Below, one piece after another: positions 53,200 to 62,480 of a stretch of 64,000 bases of DNA. A program made the position numbers and the translations under genes. Position 1 is the first letter of the stretch; each line of letters starts with the position of its first letter. A model generated the notes under the pieces. It was given only the letters and a program-made list of their open reading frames with translations, was not told where the DNA came from and searched no databases. The stretch comes from Neiella holothuriorum (GTDB lineage: Bacteria; Pseudomonadota; Gammaproteobacteria; Enterobacterales; Neiellaceae). Where the stretch lies: NCBI RefSeq assembly GCF_019457915.1, contig NZ_JAHZSS010000004.1, positions 62,001-126,000 on the forward strand, read 5' to 3'.

Positions 53200-53227
53200 A
53201 AAACGGCTCCTTAAAGGGGCCGTTTTT
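53200..53227 (+). terminator. Terminator of the SapC gene
   Basis: AAAACGGC / GCCGTTTT with a CTCC...GG interior stem is followed by TTTATT. Confidence 0.85.
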
Positions 53228-53402
53228 ATTGAACTCTGCAAACAACTTAATCTATTGAGTTGGCTTGTTGTAAATGCTCACGCCTCTTCTGGTGCGTAGC
53301 GCTGCGGTAAAAATTGTTAAACAAGTTGATTTTAAGCATTCTCATATCGGCTTCCGTCCTTTAGGCTAGCTTCTTTCTCTTATTCTTCATTTGCGACTAT
53401 CC

Positions 53403-54647
53403 ATGAGCACGACATACAACGGAGTGCCCTCGTTAAAGGTACATGACAAACAAACAACCACAGGCTTGGTTTATCAGCTAGCATCTCAAGCTGGGCCCAT
53501 TTCTCGTATAGAGCTAGCTGAGCTGGCGCATTTGGCACCGGCAAGCATTACTAAAATTTCTCGCCAACTGATTGCATGCGGCTTACTCCATGAAGTGAAC
53601 GCACAACAATCGACTGGCGGACGTCGCCCCATCAATTTGCAAACCCGCACCGACAATCACCAAATTGTTGCCGTGCGTATTGGCCGTACCACGCTACACA
53701 CCGGCTTATGTGATTTATCTGGCTCGGTATTGGCCAGTCGAGAAGTCCCCTTGAATGCCAGCAACGGAGAGCAATTAGTTGCGCGAATTACCGATGAAAT
53801 CTCCACCTTGCTCGCGCAACATAAAGATCCGGACAAGGATCTAATGGCCATTGCAATGACCAGTCCGGGTTTGGTCAACACCCTGGCCGGTATCGTGCAT
53901 TATCTACCACACATCAATTTAGCTGAGCCCTTAGCGCTGACGGAGCAAATCAGTAAGGTCTTTCATGTTCCCAGTTATTTGGGAAATAACATTCGAGCAC
54001 TAGCCTTAGCCGAGCATTATTTCGGTTGCGCTAAAGATTGTCAGGATGTGATTGTTGTCAGGCTACACAATGGTATTGGAGCCGGCATCATTATTGATGG
54101 CGCAGTTTTATTGGGACAAGCTCAAAACCGTGGCGAGATCGGCCATATTCAAGTAAACCCGTTAGGCGAACGCTGCCACTGCGGGAATTTTGGCTGCTTG
54201 GAAACAATCGCATCGAACAAAGCAATTGTTCAGCGCGTTCAACAACTGTTTGAGTCTGGCTATAGCACGTCACTAAATCCAGACAATTTAACCGTCTCAA
54301 CAGTCTGCGATGCGGCAAACCAAGGCGATGAGTTGGCTATTCGGGTTCTAACCGATGTTGCGGAAAACCTTGCTAAAGCACTCGCCACGACTATTAATTT
54401 GCTTAATCCGCAGGAAATTGTCATCGGTGGCCACATTACCGAAGCTTGGGGTGTCATCAAACCGGTTTTAGAAGCAACCCTGCAACGCCAAACCATGGCC
54501 AGCTTCATCAAGGATCTGCCCATCGAAGCATCAAAAATTGAACGGCATAGTTTGCTGGCGCCATTTGCACTCATTCGACGAGCGCTCAACAAGGGCCATT
54601 TGTTGCAGTACATGATTGATCAGATACACGGCCAACCAACCCCTTAG
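53403..54647 (+). CDS. ROK-family transcriptional repressor (Mlc/NagC type)
   Basis: The predicted 414-residue protein starts at ATG 53403; a TTG four codons earlier also lies in frame. The N-terminal helix-turn-helix (about 15-65, with ISRIELAELAHLAPASITKISRQL) and wing STGGRRP are followed by the ROK sugar-kinase-like domain. The zinc cluster CHCGNFGCLE (near 258) is intact. Mlc and NagC respond to PTS glucose or GlcNAc-6-P. No PTS or sugar operon is adjacent, so the regulon must lie elsewhere. Confidence 0.9.
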   Translation: MSTTYNGVPSLKVHDKQTTTGLVYQLASQAGPISRIELAELAHLAPASITKISRQLIACGLLHEVNAQQSTGGRRPINLQTRTDNHQIVAVRIGRTTLHTGLCDLSGSVLASREVPLNASNGEQLVARITDEISTLLAQHKDPDKDLMAIAMTSPGLVNTLAGIVHYLPHINLAEPLALTEQISKVFHVPSYLGNNIRALALAEHYFGCAKDCQDVIVVRLHNGIGAGIIIDGAVLLGQAQNRGEIGHIQVNPLGERCHCGNFGCLETIASNKAIVQRVQQLFESGYSTSLNPDNLTVSTVCDAANQGDELAIRVLTDVAENLAKALATTINLLNPQEIVIGGHITEAWGVIKPVLEATLQRQTMASFIKDLPIEASKIERHSLLAPFALIRRALNKGHLLQYMIDQIHGQPTP

Positions 54648-54686
54648 CCGTTATGCTTCCACGCGAGCGTTCGCAAGCGACCACAA

Positions 54687-54714
54687 AAAAAGCCTGACCG
54701 AAGTCAGGCTTTTT
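54687..54714. terminator. Bidirectional terminator between the ROK gene and pqiC
   Basis: AAAAAGCCTGAC / GTCAGGCTTTTT with a CGAA loop and T-runs on both strands. Confidence 0.93.
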
Positions 54715-54730
54715 ATCATGTCATTCTATG

Positions 54731-55303
54731 CTACTTGATCGTTAAAGCGACCTTGGTGATCTCTTCAATCCAAATGCTACGCATTTGACTAACGGCCTCA
54801 TCGTAGTTGCCTGGGCTAAAAGAAGCCTCTCGCAGAAACTCGCCGGTCACGTAGTCACCATTTGCCTGCTTTATTTGATAACGCCCAGCAACGCGTAATT
54901 GCGAGTCGGAAATCAAGTGAAAACGATTCACTTCAACATCAAACAACATGGTTTCATGCTCAAGATCGGCGCCATTTAACACTTTGACCTGAGGCAATGC
55001 GTGGGACATGGTTTCAACGGTGAGCGCAGCTAATTCACGAGACAAGGGGGACGCCCAGCGCTGACGGGGCAAACTAAGCAGCTTGTTGTCGCCAACTTGG
55101 GCCATCAGGCGCGGATCATCAAGGTAATCCGCCACGAGGACCCGACGCACTTCCATCATGCCAGACACATCGTTGTTAACGTTGGCTAGCTCACCAACAG
55201 GGCTGGCCACTAACGAATATTGGTTGGCCTGTTTAGGCGGCGAAGCACAGCCCGCCAACAGCAAGCTCAATAACGCGGTAGCAGAAATAACTAAAGTTCT
55301 CAT
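54731..55303 (-). CDS. pqiC: PqiC outer-membrane lipoprotein
   Basis: The predicted 190-residue protein has lipobox LLAGC and a PqiC/DUF330 domain (NQYSLVASPVG, VADYLDDPRLM). It is the lipoprotein partner of the PqiAB system at the outer membrane. It overlaps pqiB by 4 bases, so pqiA-pqiB-pqiC form one operon. Confidence 0.88.
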   Translation of the reverse strand: MRTLVISATALLSLLLAGCASPPKQANQYSLVASPVGELANVNNDVSGMMEVRRVLVADYLDDPRLMAQVGDNKLLSLPRQRWASPLSRELAALTVETMSHALPQVKVLNGADLEHETMLFDVEVNRFHLISDSQLRVAGRYQIKQANGDYVTGEFLREASFSPGNYDEAVSQMRSIWIEEITKVALTIK

Positions 55304-56919
55304 GGCGCTTCATCCTCATTCAAAATCGGATCTTCGACCTGGCCGCCAAATACAAATGAATCCGGTTTTTGGTTCACCATTTCCAGCAGTGGTTTAAGCT
55401 CCCACAAGACGTGTTGCAACGACTTCACTGTCTCACGCATGTCTTGATGCAATGCACTATTGGCATCATAACTGGCTAATGTTGTTTGTAATTGGTCCAA
55501 TGTTGCTTTCATGTCTGAATTGGACTCTTCGTCTATCAAAATAGTATCGAGCTTGCTCATGGTGCCGTCGAAACTTGCCATGGCACTGGTTGCATTGCTC
55601 AGGGTGTTATTGAGCTCAGCAACCGTTTGTTCGAGCGGCAGCTCTTCGATTTTGCTCAGAATTCCAACAATCTGCTCGCCCATCCGGACTAAACCGCTGG
55701 ACATACTCGGCAGCATTTCCATATCGGCAACGCGAGCAACACGAGTCAGCTCTGCCGAAAGTGGCGGTGCGTTGTCGTAAAAGTCGAGATCAATATAACG
55801 TGCGCCGGTCAGTAAGTTACCGGTTTGGATGGTGGCGCGCATGCCACGCTCAATCATACTATTGAGTTCGGCTTGCCACTCTTCGGTCGTTGGTAATTCA
55901 TCTTTCGCATTCCAGCGTTCGAATTCAATGTGCACAAGAATTGGAATAATGCCGTTTTTCGACATCAATTCAGATTCAGTGCGGCGGCGATACGGCGCTT
56001 CGATAACCGAGCCAACGCGAATACCGCGAAACTCGACCGGCGAGTCGGGACCCAAATTCGCAATCGACTCTTCTAAGAACAACAGGTAAGGCTTGTAGAA
56101 GTCGAAATTGCCTTCAGTGGCGCGTTTTTCAGATTCGTATAAGCGGAATAAATCCCCTTCGGTCACTTCGCCAATAGGTCGCTCATCGCTGCTGAGGCCA
56201 AACGTGACACCGCCACTAAGCAAACTTTCCATGGAGTCCATTTGCACACTCAGACCTTCGGTATTCATTTTTAGTGAAATCGCCGACTGGATCCAAAACT
56301 TGGTATTACTGGCAATTAATTCATCAAATGGCGATTCGATAAAGATTTTGTAATCAATGTTGCCCGACTCAGTGTTGTAACTAACCTGTTCAATTTGCCC
56401 AACTTCAAATCCTTTATAATTGACTGGAGTGCCCGCCTCAACGGATTTATTCCCTTCACTTTGCAAGCTCAAACGCAAACCTTGGCGGTCGGGGTCGCCG
56501 AGCGGCGGCTCTTTCAATATCTGGTAGAGATCGCGCGCCTTTTTACTATCTCCAGGACGCACCTCAATGTAAGCCCCCGAGAGAATCGTTGTCAGGCCAG
56601 ACACGCCGCCACGTCCAACTCTGGGCTTAACCACCCAAAGTTCACTATCTTCCACTAACATGCCGGCGTATGGCTTCTCGATACGGGCATTAACTACGGT
56701 GTGAGAATAGTCGTCGCTGAGCACTATCGATTCGATTTTACCGATATTCACAGAGCGCGCTTTTAGTGTGGTTTTACCGGCTGTTAAACCCTCAGCATTT
56801 GGCATGGTGATGGTGATCAACGGGCCTAAACTGCTGTAATGTTGATAAGCCATCCATAGCCCGATCAGTGCTGCTACGATAGGCACAAACCAGACCGAAG
56901 AAATCTTTGCCTTGCTCAT
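55300..56919 (-). CDS. pqiB: PqiB, MCE-domain transenvelope protein
   Basis: The predicted 539-residue protein has an N-terminal helix (about 10-28) and three MCE domains (about 30-125, 145-235 and 270-385), then a long coiled coil (about 430-520). The first MCE domain has LITITMPNAEGLTAGKTTLK. PqiB forms a hexameric tube across the periplasm for lipid traffic. Overlaps pqiA by 4 bases. Confidence 0.94.
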   Translation of the reverse strand: MSKAKISSVWFVPIVAALIGLWMAYQHYSSLGPLITITMPNAEGLTAGKTTLKARSVNIGKIESIVLSDDYSHTVVNARIEKPYAGMLVEDSELWVVKPRVGRGGVSGLTTILSGAYIEVRPGDSKKARDLYQILKEPPLGDPDRQGLRLSLQSEGNKSVEAGTPVNYKGFEVGQIEQVSYNTESGNIDYKIFIESPFDELIASNTKFWIQSAISLKMNTEGLSVQMDSMESLLSGGVTFGLSSDERPIGEVTEGDLFRLYESEKRATEGNFDFYKPYLLFLEESIANLGPDSPVEFRGIRVGSVIEAPYRRRTESELMSKNGIIPILVHIEFERWNAKDELPTTEEWQAELNSMIERGMRATIQTGNLLTGARYIDLDFYDNAPPLSAELTRVARVADMEMLPSMSSGLVRMGEQIVGILSKIEELPLEQTVAELNNTLSNATSAMASFDGTMSKLDTILIDEESNSDMKATLDQLQTTLASYDANSALHQDMRETVKSLQHVLWELKPLLEMVNQKPDSFVFGGQVEDPILNEDEAP

Positions 56920-58241
56920 GAACTACTAGTCTCCTTGGAGTTGCCATCATCCCAGATTAAACGCGGATCAAAGCTCATTGCTGAAATCATGGTCAAAATC
57001 ACGACACCGGCAAACGACACAGTGGCCGGCCCCGGGTAGATTGCAATCAAACCATCGATACGAATTAAGGCCGCCAGAATGGCCACGACGAACACATCAA
57101 TCATTGACCATCGGCCAACAAACTCAGTCATTCGGTATAGCTTCAACTGTCGCTTCGGATCATGAGAACGGTCCGACTTCACGACATAAGCTAACCAAGC
57201 AATGGCGACCATTTTAGCCAAAGGCACCATCACGCTAGCGATGAAAATAACCATGGCAACTGGATACGATTTGAGTTGCCATAGCAAGATGACACCGCCC
57301 ATGATCGTGGCTGGATCGGAGCCACCGAGCAGGCTGGTGTCCATAATGGGTAAAATATTAGCGGGAATGTAAAGCACCATCGAAGCAATCAACAAAGCTA
57401 GGACTCGATCGAGTTTAGGGTCTTTTCTAGCGTGAACTTTATGATCGCAGCGCGGGCATTCATCCACGCCAACGGCATTCAAATTGCCGCAATAATGGCA
57501 AAGCTGAAAGCCATTTCTCAGCGCAGACGGGTGTTTGTTTTCAACAGGTACTGGCTTCGGTTGCGACACCAATTGCTGCCATAGCCAAGGCAAGTCGGTC
57601 ACGATAGTGGTTTTTACCAACAGCACGGTAAATAAGCAAAACGCCCAGAAACTTAAACCGAATCCAACGTCAGCCATGCCCATGACTTTTACCAATGAAA
57701 CTAAGATGCCAATCAGAAAAACATCAACCATGAGCCAATGTTTACTTTGGCCCAACATCAACAAGCAAGGGCGAACGAATATGGGCTGCAACTTAAACAG
57801 TAGCGCGCCATGCAAGTAAACCGTGATGAGTAAAAAGCCGATAGGGAAAATAACTAAGGTGACAAATAGCAATAAGGCCAACTCGTTGTAGCCATAACTC
57901 ACTAAACTTCGGAGGGTCTGAGCAAAGTCCATCGTGACGGTGTGACCCGCCGATGAAAATGACATGAACGAATACATTAACGTCGCGATCAGCATCATTA
58001 TGGCTGCGCTGGCGTATGCCAACGGCGCAATAGCCGGAGCGGTATGAACGACGGAAATATGATGATGACAACGTGGGCAATGAACGGCATCGCCTGCTTC
58101 TGCCACTGCGTCTGCAATCACATGATCACATTCTTCGCAGGCCGTTTGAGCAATCGCAGGAGTCTCAGCAACGGGGTGTTCAGAATCAGCCTCGTGGGCT
58201 GAAATTGTCGCCGAATCTAAGCTAGTAGGGTGTCCGCTCAC
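56916..58241 (-). CDS. pqiA: PqiA inner-membrane protein
   Basis: The predicted 441-residue protein contains two similar halves, each with a zinc ribbon and four helices. CEECDHVI...CPRC lies near 35-58 and CHYCGNLN...CPRC near 250-270. It is the membrane partner of PqiB. The family's role in lipid transport and paraquat response is known from E. coli. Confidence 0.94.
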   Translation of the reverse strand: MSGHPTSLDSATISAHEADSEHPVAETPAIAQTACEECDHVIADAVAEAGDAVHCPRCHHHISVVHTAPAIAPLAYASAAIMMLIATLMYSFMSFSSAGHTVTMDFAQTLRSLVSYGYNELALLLFVTLVIFPIGFLLITVYLHGALLFKLQPIFVRPCLLMLGQSKHWLMVDVFLIGILVSLVKVMGMADVGFGLSFWAFCLFTVLLVKTTIVTDLPWLWQQLVSQPKPVPVENKHPSALRNGFQLCHYCGNLNAVGVDECPRCDHKVHARKDPKLDRVLALLIASMVLYIPANILPIMDTSLLGGSDPATIMGGVILLWQLKSYPVAMVIFIASVMVPLAKMVAIAWLAYVVKSDRSHDPKRQLKLYRMTEFVGRWSMIDVFVVAILAALIRIDGLIAIYPGPATVSFAGVVILTMISAMSFDPRLIWDDGNSKETSSS

Positions 58242-58256
58242 GAATAAGTCAGTCCA

Positions 58257-58769
58257 TTAATTTTGCGGCGTAAGGATTAACCTATCATCAATCTGACGCC
58301 ATTGAAAATACTTCAAAAAGCTCATACCAAGTAGCACCACACCACCCTGCTCTGCAGGATTAATAAAGGCTTCAACTTGGCGTCGTTGCAAACCGCCTAA
58401 GCGTACTTCATCCGCTATCGTTCGGTACACTCGAATACGACCATTGGCAGTACTCACCACACTGGCTTTACCCTGCCGCAAACCCGCTTGATCAGCAATG
58501 TGCTGTGGAATACTTAAGTAGGTCGCGCCGGTATCTAATAAAAATTGCACCGCCACACCGTTAATCTCTCCCGGTGCAATGTAGTGCCCAGCTCGGTTGC
58601 GCACAAGTTCTAGTTGCTGAGAATCGCTCAAATTAAGGCCACGATTTGGTTGTTGCTTGTCACTGAGGTAGTCATTGAAAAACCAACCAGCCAACACAAA
58701 GAAACACAACCACGCCATTACCGCCATGGTTCGGCCCATGGATTTGGTTGAGTCTATTTGCTTGGTCAT
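58257..58769 (-). CDS. Retropepsin-like aspartic protease, single-pass membrane protein
   Basis: The predicted 170-residue protein has one helix (about 14-31) and a periplasmic domain of the clan AA type (TIGR02281). The catalytic motif is DTGAT (D79), with the second family segment VVLLGMSFLKYFQW. It lies 15 bases upstream of pqiA on the same strand, so it is probably the first gene of that operon. A functional link is not established. Confidence 0.85.
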   Translation of the reverse strand: MTKQIDSTKSMGRTMAVMAWLCFFVLAGWFFNDYLSDKQQPNRGLNLSDSQQLELVRNRAGHYIAPGEINGVAVQFLLDTGATYLSIPQHIADQAGLRQGKASVVSTANGRIRVYRTIADEVRLGGLQRRQVEAFINPAEQGGVVLLGMSFLKYFQWRQIDDRLILTPQN

Positions 58770-58960
58770 GATGCGCTCCTACGACAGTTCTGCCGCTAAC
58801 CTTACTTCGTTTTAATCATTATTAGCCAGTGCCGCGAATAACTAAGCCTATAAATTTACGGCAAAAATAGTTAACTACTAGCTGCAATCATCATAACTCG
58901 ATAACATGTTTGCAACCCATTAACACCTTTAACGATAGTTTCAACAAGGGGTTCAGTTAC

Positions 58961-60262
58961 ATGAAGTTTCATCACTTGTTCATATGTTGCGTATGCTCGT
59001 TGATAACTGCATGCGGTGGCGGCTCGTCATCTTCAGGTACAACGAGTGAAGGGCCAACAACCGAGCTTGAATCCATTTACCCATATCAGACCAGCAGCTA
59101 CAGCGATGTGCTCGTTGAATGTGTTAACGCCTATCAGGATGAAAAATCTTGCTACGCCGATGTGCTACCGCCAATTGGAGCGGGGTCAAGTAGCGCAGAT
59201 GTTGATGCCATTATGGACCGAGTGGTGGTCAGCCACGACTGGATGGCCGCGCGTATTGAAACCTTCTTGCAACAAGCGTCTCCCAGCTTAATCGCGATGT
59301 TTGATCCGCTATCGGCCATTGTCATTGCCTATGATATTCGCCCTGCGTTTTATCATCCGCTAACGGGCGCCATGTATATTGATCCGGCATATTTGTGGCT
59401 GAGCCCAACTGAGTACGCAACGATTGATGATAGCCCTGATTATCGCAGCGGCTATGGCAGTGAGTTAGTTTTGGACACCGGTTGGCGCTATGTTGACGAT
59501 GCGGGCAACTATATCACCACCAGTAATTTTTCCGATGGCGATGACACCCGTAGCTTTGCCGACATAGTGCCTGGGCTAACCAACCTGCTCTATCACGAAC
59601 TTGCGCATGCCAATGATTATTTGCCACCCGATGTTCTGAGCCAACTCATGCAGCCTTTCGGCGACGATTCCTTTTACGATCTGATCGATCAGGTTTTCGA
59701 CGATGGCCTCAGTATTCAACAGCGCGTGGTTGGCGACTATCCACTGATTTATACCACCCTGAAAAATTTGGCCGACGTGCTGTTTGGCGGCGATGATGCC
59801 AGTTCAGTGTTGCTTGCACTTACGGCTCCAGACGCCGGTGCAATGTTTGAGCTCGACGGCGCCTCGGACATGTACAACTACTACACCAGTTCAGAAGACA
59901 TCGCCATGTTGTTTGAAGAGGCGTTGATGTCTTATACCCTCGACGCATTGCGAGATGTGGCTTTTTTGCATCAAGACAACGACAGCTACTGCGAAAAAAC
60001 AATCGGCTGGGGCCAGCGCGGCCGTATCGCCAACAATTTAGTGAAAGCCCGAGCACAACAAGTCATCAGCCTAATGCTGCCAGATCAAGCAACGGCCATT
60101 AACAATCACCTCGATAGCCTTGATGCCCCTCAAGCGCTGCCGAACGATGTCGCTTGGTGTACCTCAAGAACATTACTCTCGGCGCAGTCGTTGAGTTTAC
60201 TGGCGAAGCCAACAAGCGAAGCGAAACAAGATGACGAGTTACGCCTACCGGTAGGTCATTAG
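58961..60262 (+). CDS. Lipoprotein with HELAH metallopeptidase-like motif
   Basis: The predicted 433-residue protein starts at ATG 58961 behind AAGGGG; an upstream start would add 17 residues. The signal ends LITAC with the lipid Cys at 18, followed by a Gly/Ser linker, so the protein should be anchored at a membrane. HELAH (H212, E213, H216) is the zinc HExxH motif in LYHELAHANDY. The sequence also has many Asp, Tyr and Ser. I recognise no described family. A metallopeptidase role is inferred from the motif alone. Confidence 0.8.
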   Translation: MKFHHLFICCVCSLITACGGGSSSSGTTSEGPTTELESIYPYQTSSYSDVLVECVNAYQDEKSCYADVLPPIGAGSSSADVDAIMDRVVVSHDWMAARIETFLQQASPSLIAMFDPLSAIVIAYDIRPAFYHPLTGAMYIDPAYLWLSPTEYATIDDSPDYRSGYGSELVLDTGWRYVDDAGNYITTSNFSDGDDTRSFADIVPGLTNLLYHELAHANDYLPPDVLSQLMQPFGDDSFYDLIDQVFDDGLSIQQRVVGDYPLIYTTLKNLADVLFGGDDASSVLLALTAPDAGAMFELDGASDMYNYYTSSEDIAMLFEEALMSYTLDALRDVAFLHQDNDSYCEKTIGWGQRGRIANNLVKARAQQVISLMLPDQATAINNHLDSLDAPQALPNDVAWCTSRTLLSAQSLSLLAKPTSEAKQDDELRLPVGH

Positions 60263-60510
60263 CGCCTGCCTTAATCGAGTAACGTTAGCCCGCGCCATTT
60301 GAACAGAATAAAGCGCCTTAGATTTAGATAGTCACCGATAGCCGTTTTATTGTTGTCAGGTGGCGAACAGCCAACACGATTCGCGACTAGAAGTAGCTAG
60401 AGAAAAATAAGCAGGTTGATAGTACGAGAAAGTATGGCGATTGATGCGACGAGTGAGATTGGTTTGGCAAAGGCGCTAAATCTTCAGCTCGCAAACCAGG
60501 TAAAATTGAC

Positions 60511-60834
60511 TTAATACTGAACCACATGAGGCTCAACATGAACCGAAACGAGTTTCGCCCCGCGCATAATGACTTCGCCAACATAGCGCTCGTAACCTGT
60601 TGACGTAAATTCAAATTGATAAATACGTTCGACAACCAAAAAGCTCGAGTCACCTCGCCGAAAATGCCAATGGCCCTGAACAACGCATTCATCTAACAGT
60701 TGCAGACCTAAGTTTTTGCAATAAGCCCGGGCCGCTTTGAGCGCCCGCTCTTGTGCCTCTTTAGCCTTCCACCAAATCACAGCAACGGCAGCAAGGCACA
60801 TCAAGATAATCACAGATGACAAATCAAAAACCAT
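60511..60834 (-). CDS. DUF3301 membrane protein
   Basis: The predicted 107-residue protein has one N-terminal helix (about 6-22), then a compact domain with LKAARAYCKNLGLQLLDECV, QFEFTSTGYERYVGEVIM and a C-terminal VHVEPHV. These match DUF3301 as I recall it. The function is unknown. It is monocistronic. Confidence 0.8.
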   Translation of the reverse strand: MVFDLSSVIILMCLAAVAVIWWKAKEAQERALKAARAYCKNLGLQLLDECVVQGHWHFRRGDSSFLVVERIYQFEFTSTGYERYVGEVIMRGAKLVSVHVEPHVVQY

Positions 60835-60942
60835 TAACTCTCACACCCGAACTTCAACAATAGCGTTAGTCACAACAAAGGCGCATAGAGTTACATATCG
60901 TCAAGACAATGCAACCGTTAGTTGGCGATCACATTACCTGAG

Positions 60943-61266
60943 CTAGTAGTCCTTGTGCTCAACTTTACTGGCAATGACGTGATCCAATACCGGAGTCATG
61001 GTCACCGGCGGCTCTTTGACTAAGATGGCAGACATCATTTTTTGCCGAGCCTGTTGGTCTGAGTCATCCAATCGTAGCGCTTTGAGCCAGTGTCCTTCGC
61101 TCGGCCAATAGGACAATGAACGCCACCAGCCATCGCTGCACTTACTGAGCTTCGAGCCAAGCGCACCATACATATTGACATTACGATGGACGACCTCACT
61201 CCAGCCTTCTTGAAAATCCTGCTCTTTACCCGGTTTTAACTGCCAACGATAAAGTACGTGAAACAT
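60943..61266 (-). CDS. Antibiotic-biosynthesis-monooxygenase-fold protein
   Basis: The predicted 107-residue protein starts at ATG 61266 with GAGG 6 bases upstream; four codons further up lies a poorer ATG. MFHVLYRWQLKPGKEQDFQ, then WRSLSYWPSEGHW, resemble the ABM dimeric alpha-beta barrel. Such proteins vary from heme-degrading to quinol monooxygenases, so no reaction can be assigned. Confidence 0.65.
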   Translation of the reverse strand: MFHVLYRWQLKPGKEQDFQEGWSEVVHRNVNMYGALGSKLSKCSDGWWRSLSYWPSEGHWLKALRLDDSDQQARQKMMSAILVKEPPVTMTPVLDHVIASKVEHKDY

Positions 61267-61553
61267 AAGCCACCTCACTGCTTTTCTAACTTGTTTTGAT
61301 TTATAGCAGGGTGCTTATCATTCAAAGATGAGTGATCACTCAAATTTAATATTTTCTATGAGGGGCAAACCACAGTTTAAACAACTTGTTACCCATCATT
61401 TTCAAGTAAAACGGGATTTCAATATATGGTAACTATCGCTATAGTGTTGTTAATTCTGAGTAGGCGGTAGGTTGAGAACCAACTTCCTGAGCATTGGCGG
61501 CCCTGAATTCGCCACGTTTCTCCCTCAAAACCACTGAAGGAAAAGTGAGTTTT

Positions 61554-62237
61554 ATGACATTATCACGCTTCTTGCTGCTTATTTTGGTGCTGTTCGTGTC
61601 AAACACGGTCCATGCATCATTCAATATTCGGCACGAATATAAATCTAACCGCCAAGAACACACCAGCCGCATGAAGGTTGATCACAAATTTGATAGCAAT
61701 GTCAGCGTTGGCTTAGAAGTTAAATTTCGCAGTAAAGACTCTCAAGATTTCATGAAAGATGTGGAAGCCTATGCAAAGGAATTCTCCATTGCATATGACT
61801 ACACGTTAAGCCCACAGTGGCGCTTGAGTCCTGGCATGCCTGTTGAAACATCAAACGGTAACGAAACATACAAGCCGCAACTTCGTTTAACGTATCGGCC
61901 TAGCTGGGACAAAATGTTGTCGTTGAGTGGTCGTTACCGCCTCGATATTAAGCCCCATGAAACCGTCAATAAATTCCGCCACCGCCTTACTTTTGTAGCG
62001 GGTTATAACTTTCAGAAGTGGGCCGCAAGTTACGAAGGCAATGTGTATTACTCCGATAATTCCAATTACCACCTTTACAACGGCGACCGCAAAAACTGGG
62101 AGCAAAACTTCAGCTTCCGTTACCGCGCAGTTGGTAACTGGGCGCCATTTTTTGAACTCGGCGATATTTCAGTAAGCAACCAATCTGACGACCGCGAACT
62201 ACGTATGCGTGCGGGTATCCGAGTATCATTCAAATAG
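61554..62237 (+). CDS. KdgM-like outer-membrane oligosaccharide porin
   Basis: The predicted 227-residue protein starts at ATG 61554 behind AAGGAAAAG; a longer in-frame start at 61494 has no site. A signal peptide ends HAS. The rest is a small antiparallel barrel (FNIRHEYKSNRQEHTSRMKV, then RLTYRPSWDKMLSLSGRYRLDIK), closing in RAGIRVSFK, as in KdgM porins. These pass oligogalacturonate or alginate oligosaccharides. A PL6 lyase lies about 19 kb away. Confidence 0.78.
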   Translation: MTLSRFLLLILVLFVSNTVHASFNIRHEYKSNRQEHTSRMKVDHKFDSNVSVGLEVKFRSKDSQDFMKDVEAYAKEFSIAYDYTLSPQWRLSPGMPVETSNGNETYKPQLRLTYRPSWDKMLSLSGRYRLDIKPHETVNKFRHRLTFVAGYNFQKWAASYEGNVYYSDNSNYHLYNGDRKNWEQNFSFRYRAVGNWAPFFELGDISVSNQSDDRELRMRAGIRVSFK

Positions 62238-62300
62238 CCGCTACGCCGCTTTCTTGTTATTTACGAACAGCGGCAATGCGCACCACCATGTTCTGCTATA

Positions 62301-62319
62301 AAGCCGCTTTTGGCGGCTT
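62301..62319 (+). terminator. Hairpin after the KdgM-like gene
   Basis: AAGCCGC / GCGGCTT with a TTTTG loop. No T-run follows, so activity is uncertain. Confidence 0.35.
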
Positions 62320-62480
62320 GACTTCTGTAACACCATCACACGGCTCCGCCATTTCATAAAAAACCACTTAAGTTCCTAACAAATTTAACAAACCAGCTTT
62401 ATTTTTAGTATTCATGCGGCATACTGAATTGGTCATGAAAGACAACAGCCTAAAACTACAATGCGTGTGGAAATAATCAT

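Noticed and set aside
60387-60692. 101-residue frame overlapping the DUF3301 gene
   Set aside because: It shares sequence with a better supported gene on the same strand in another frame.
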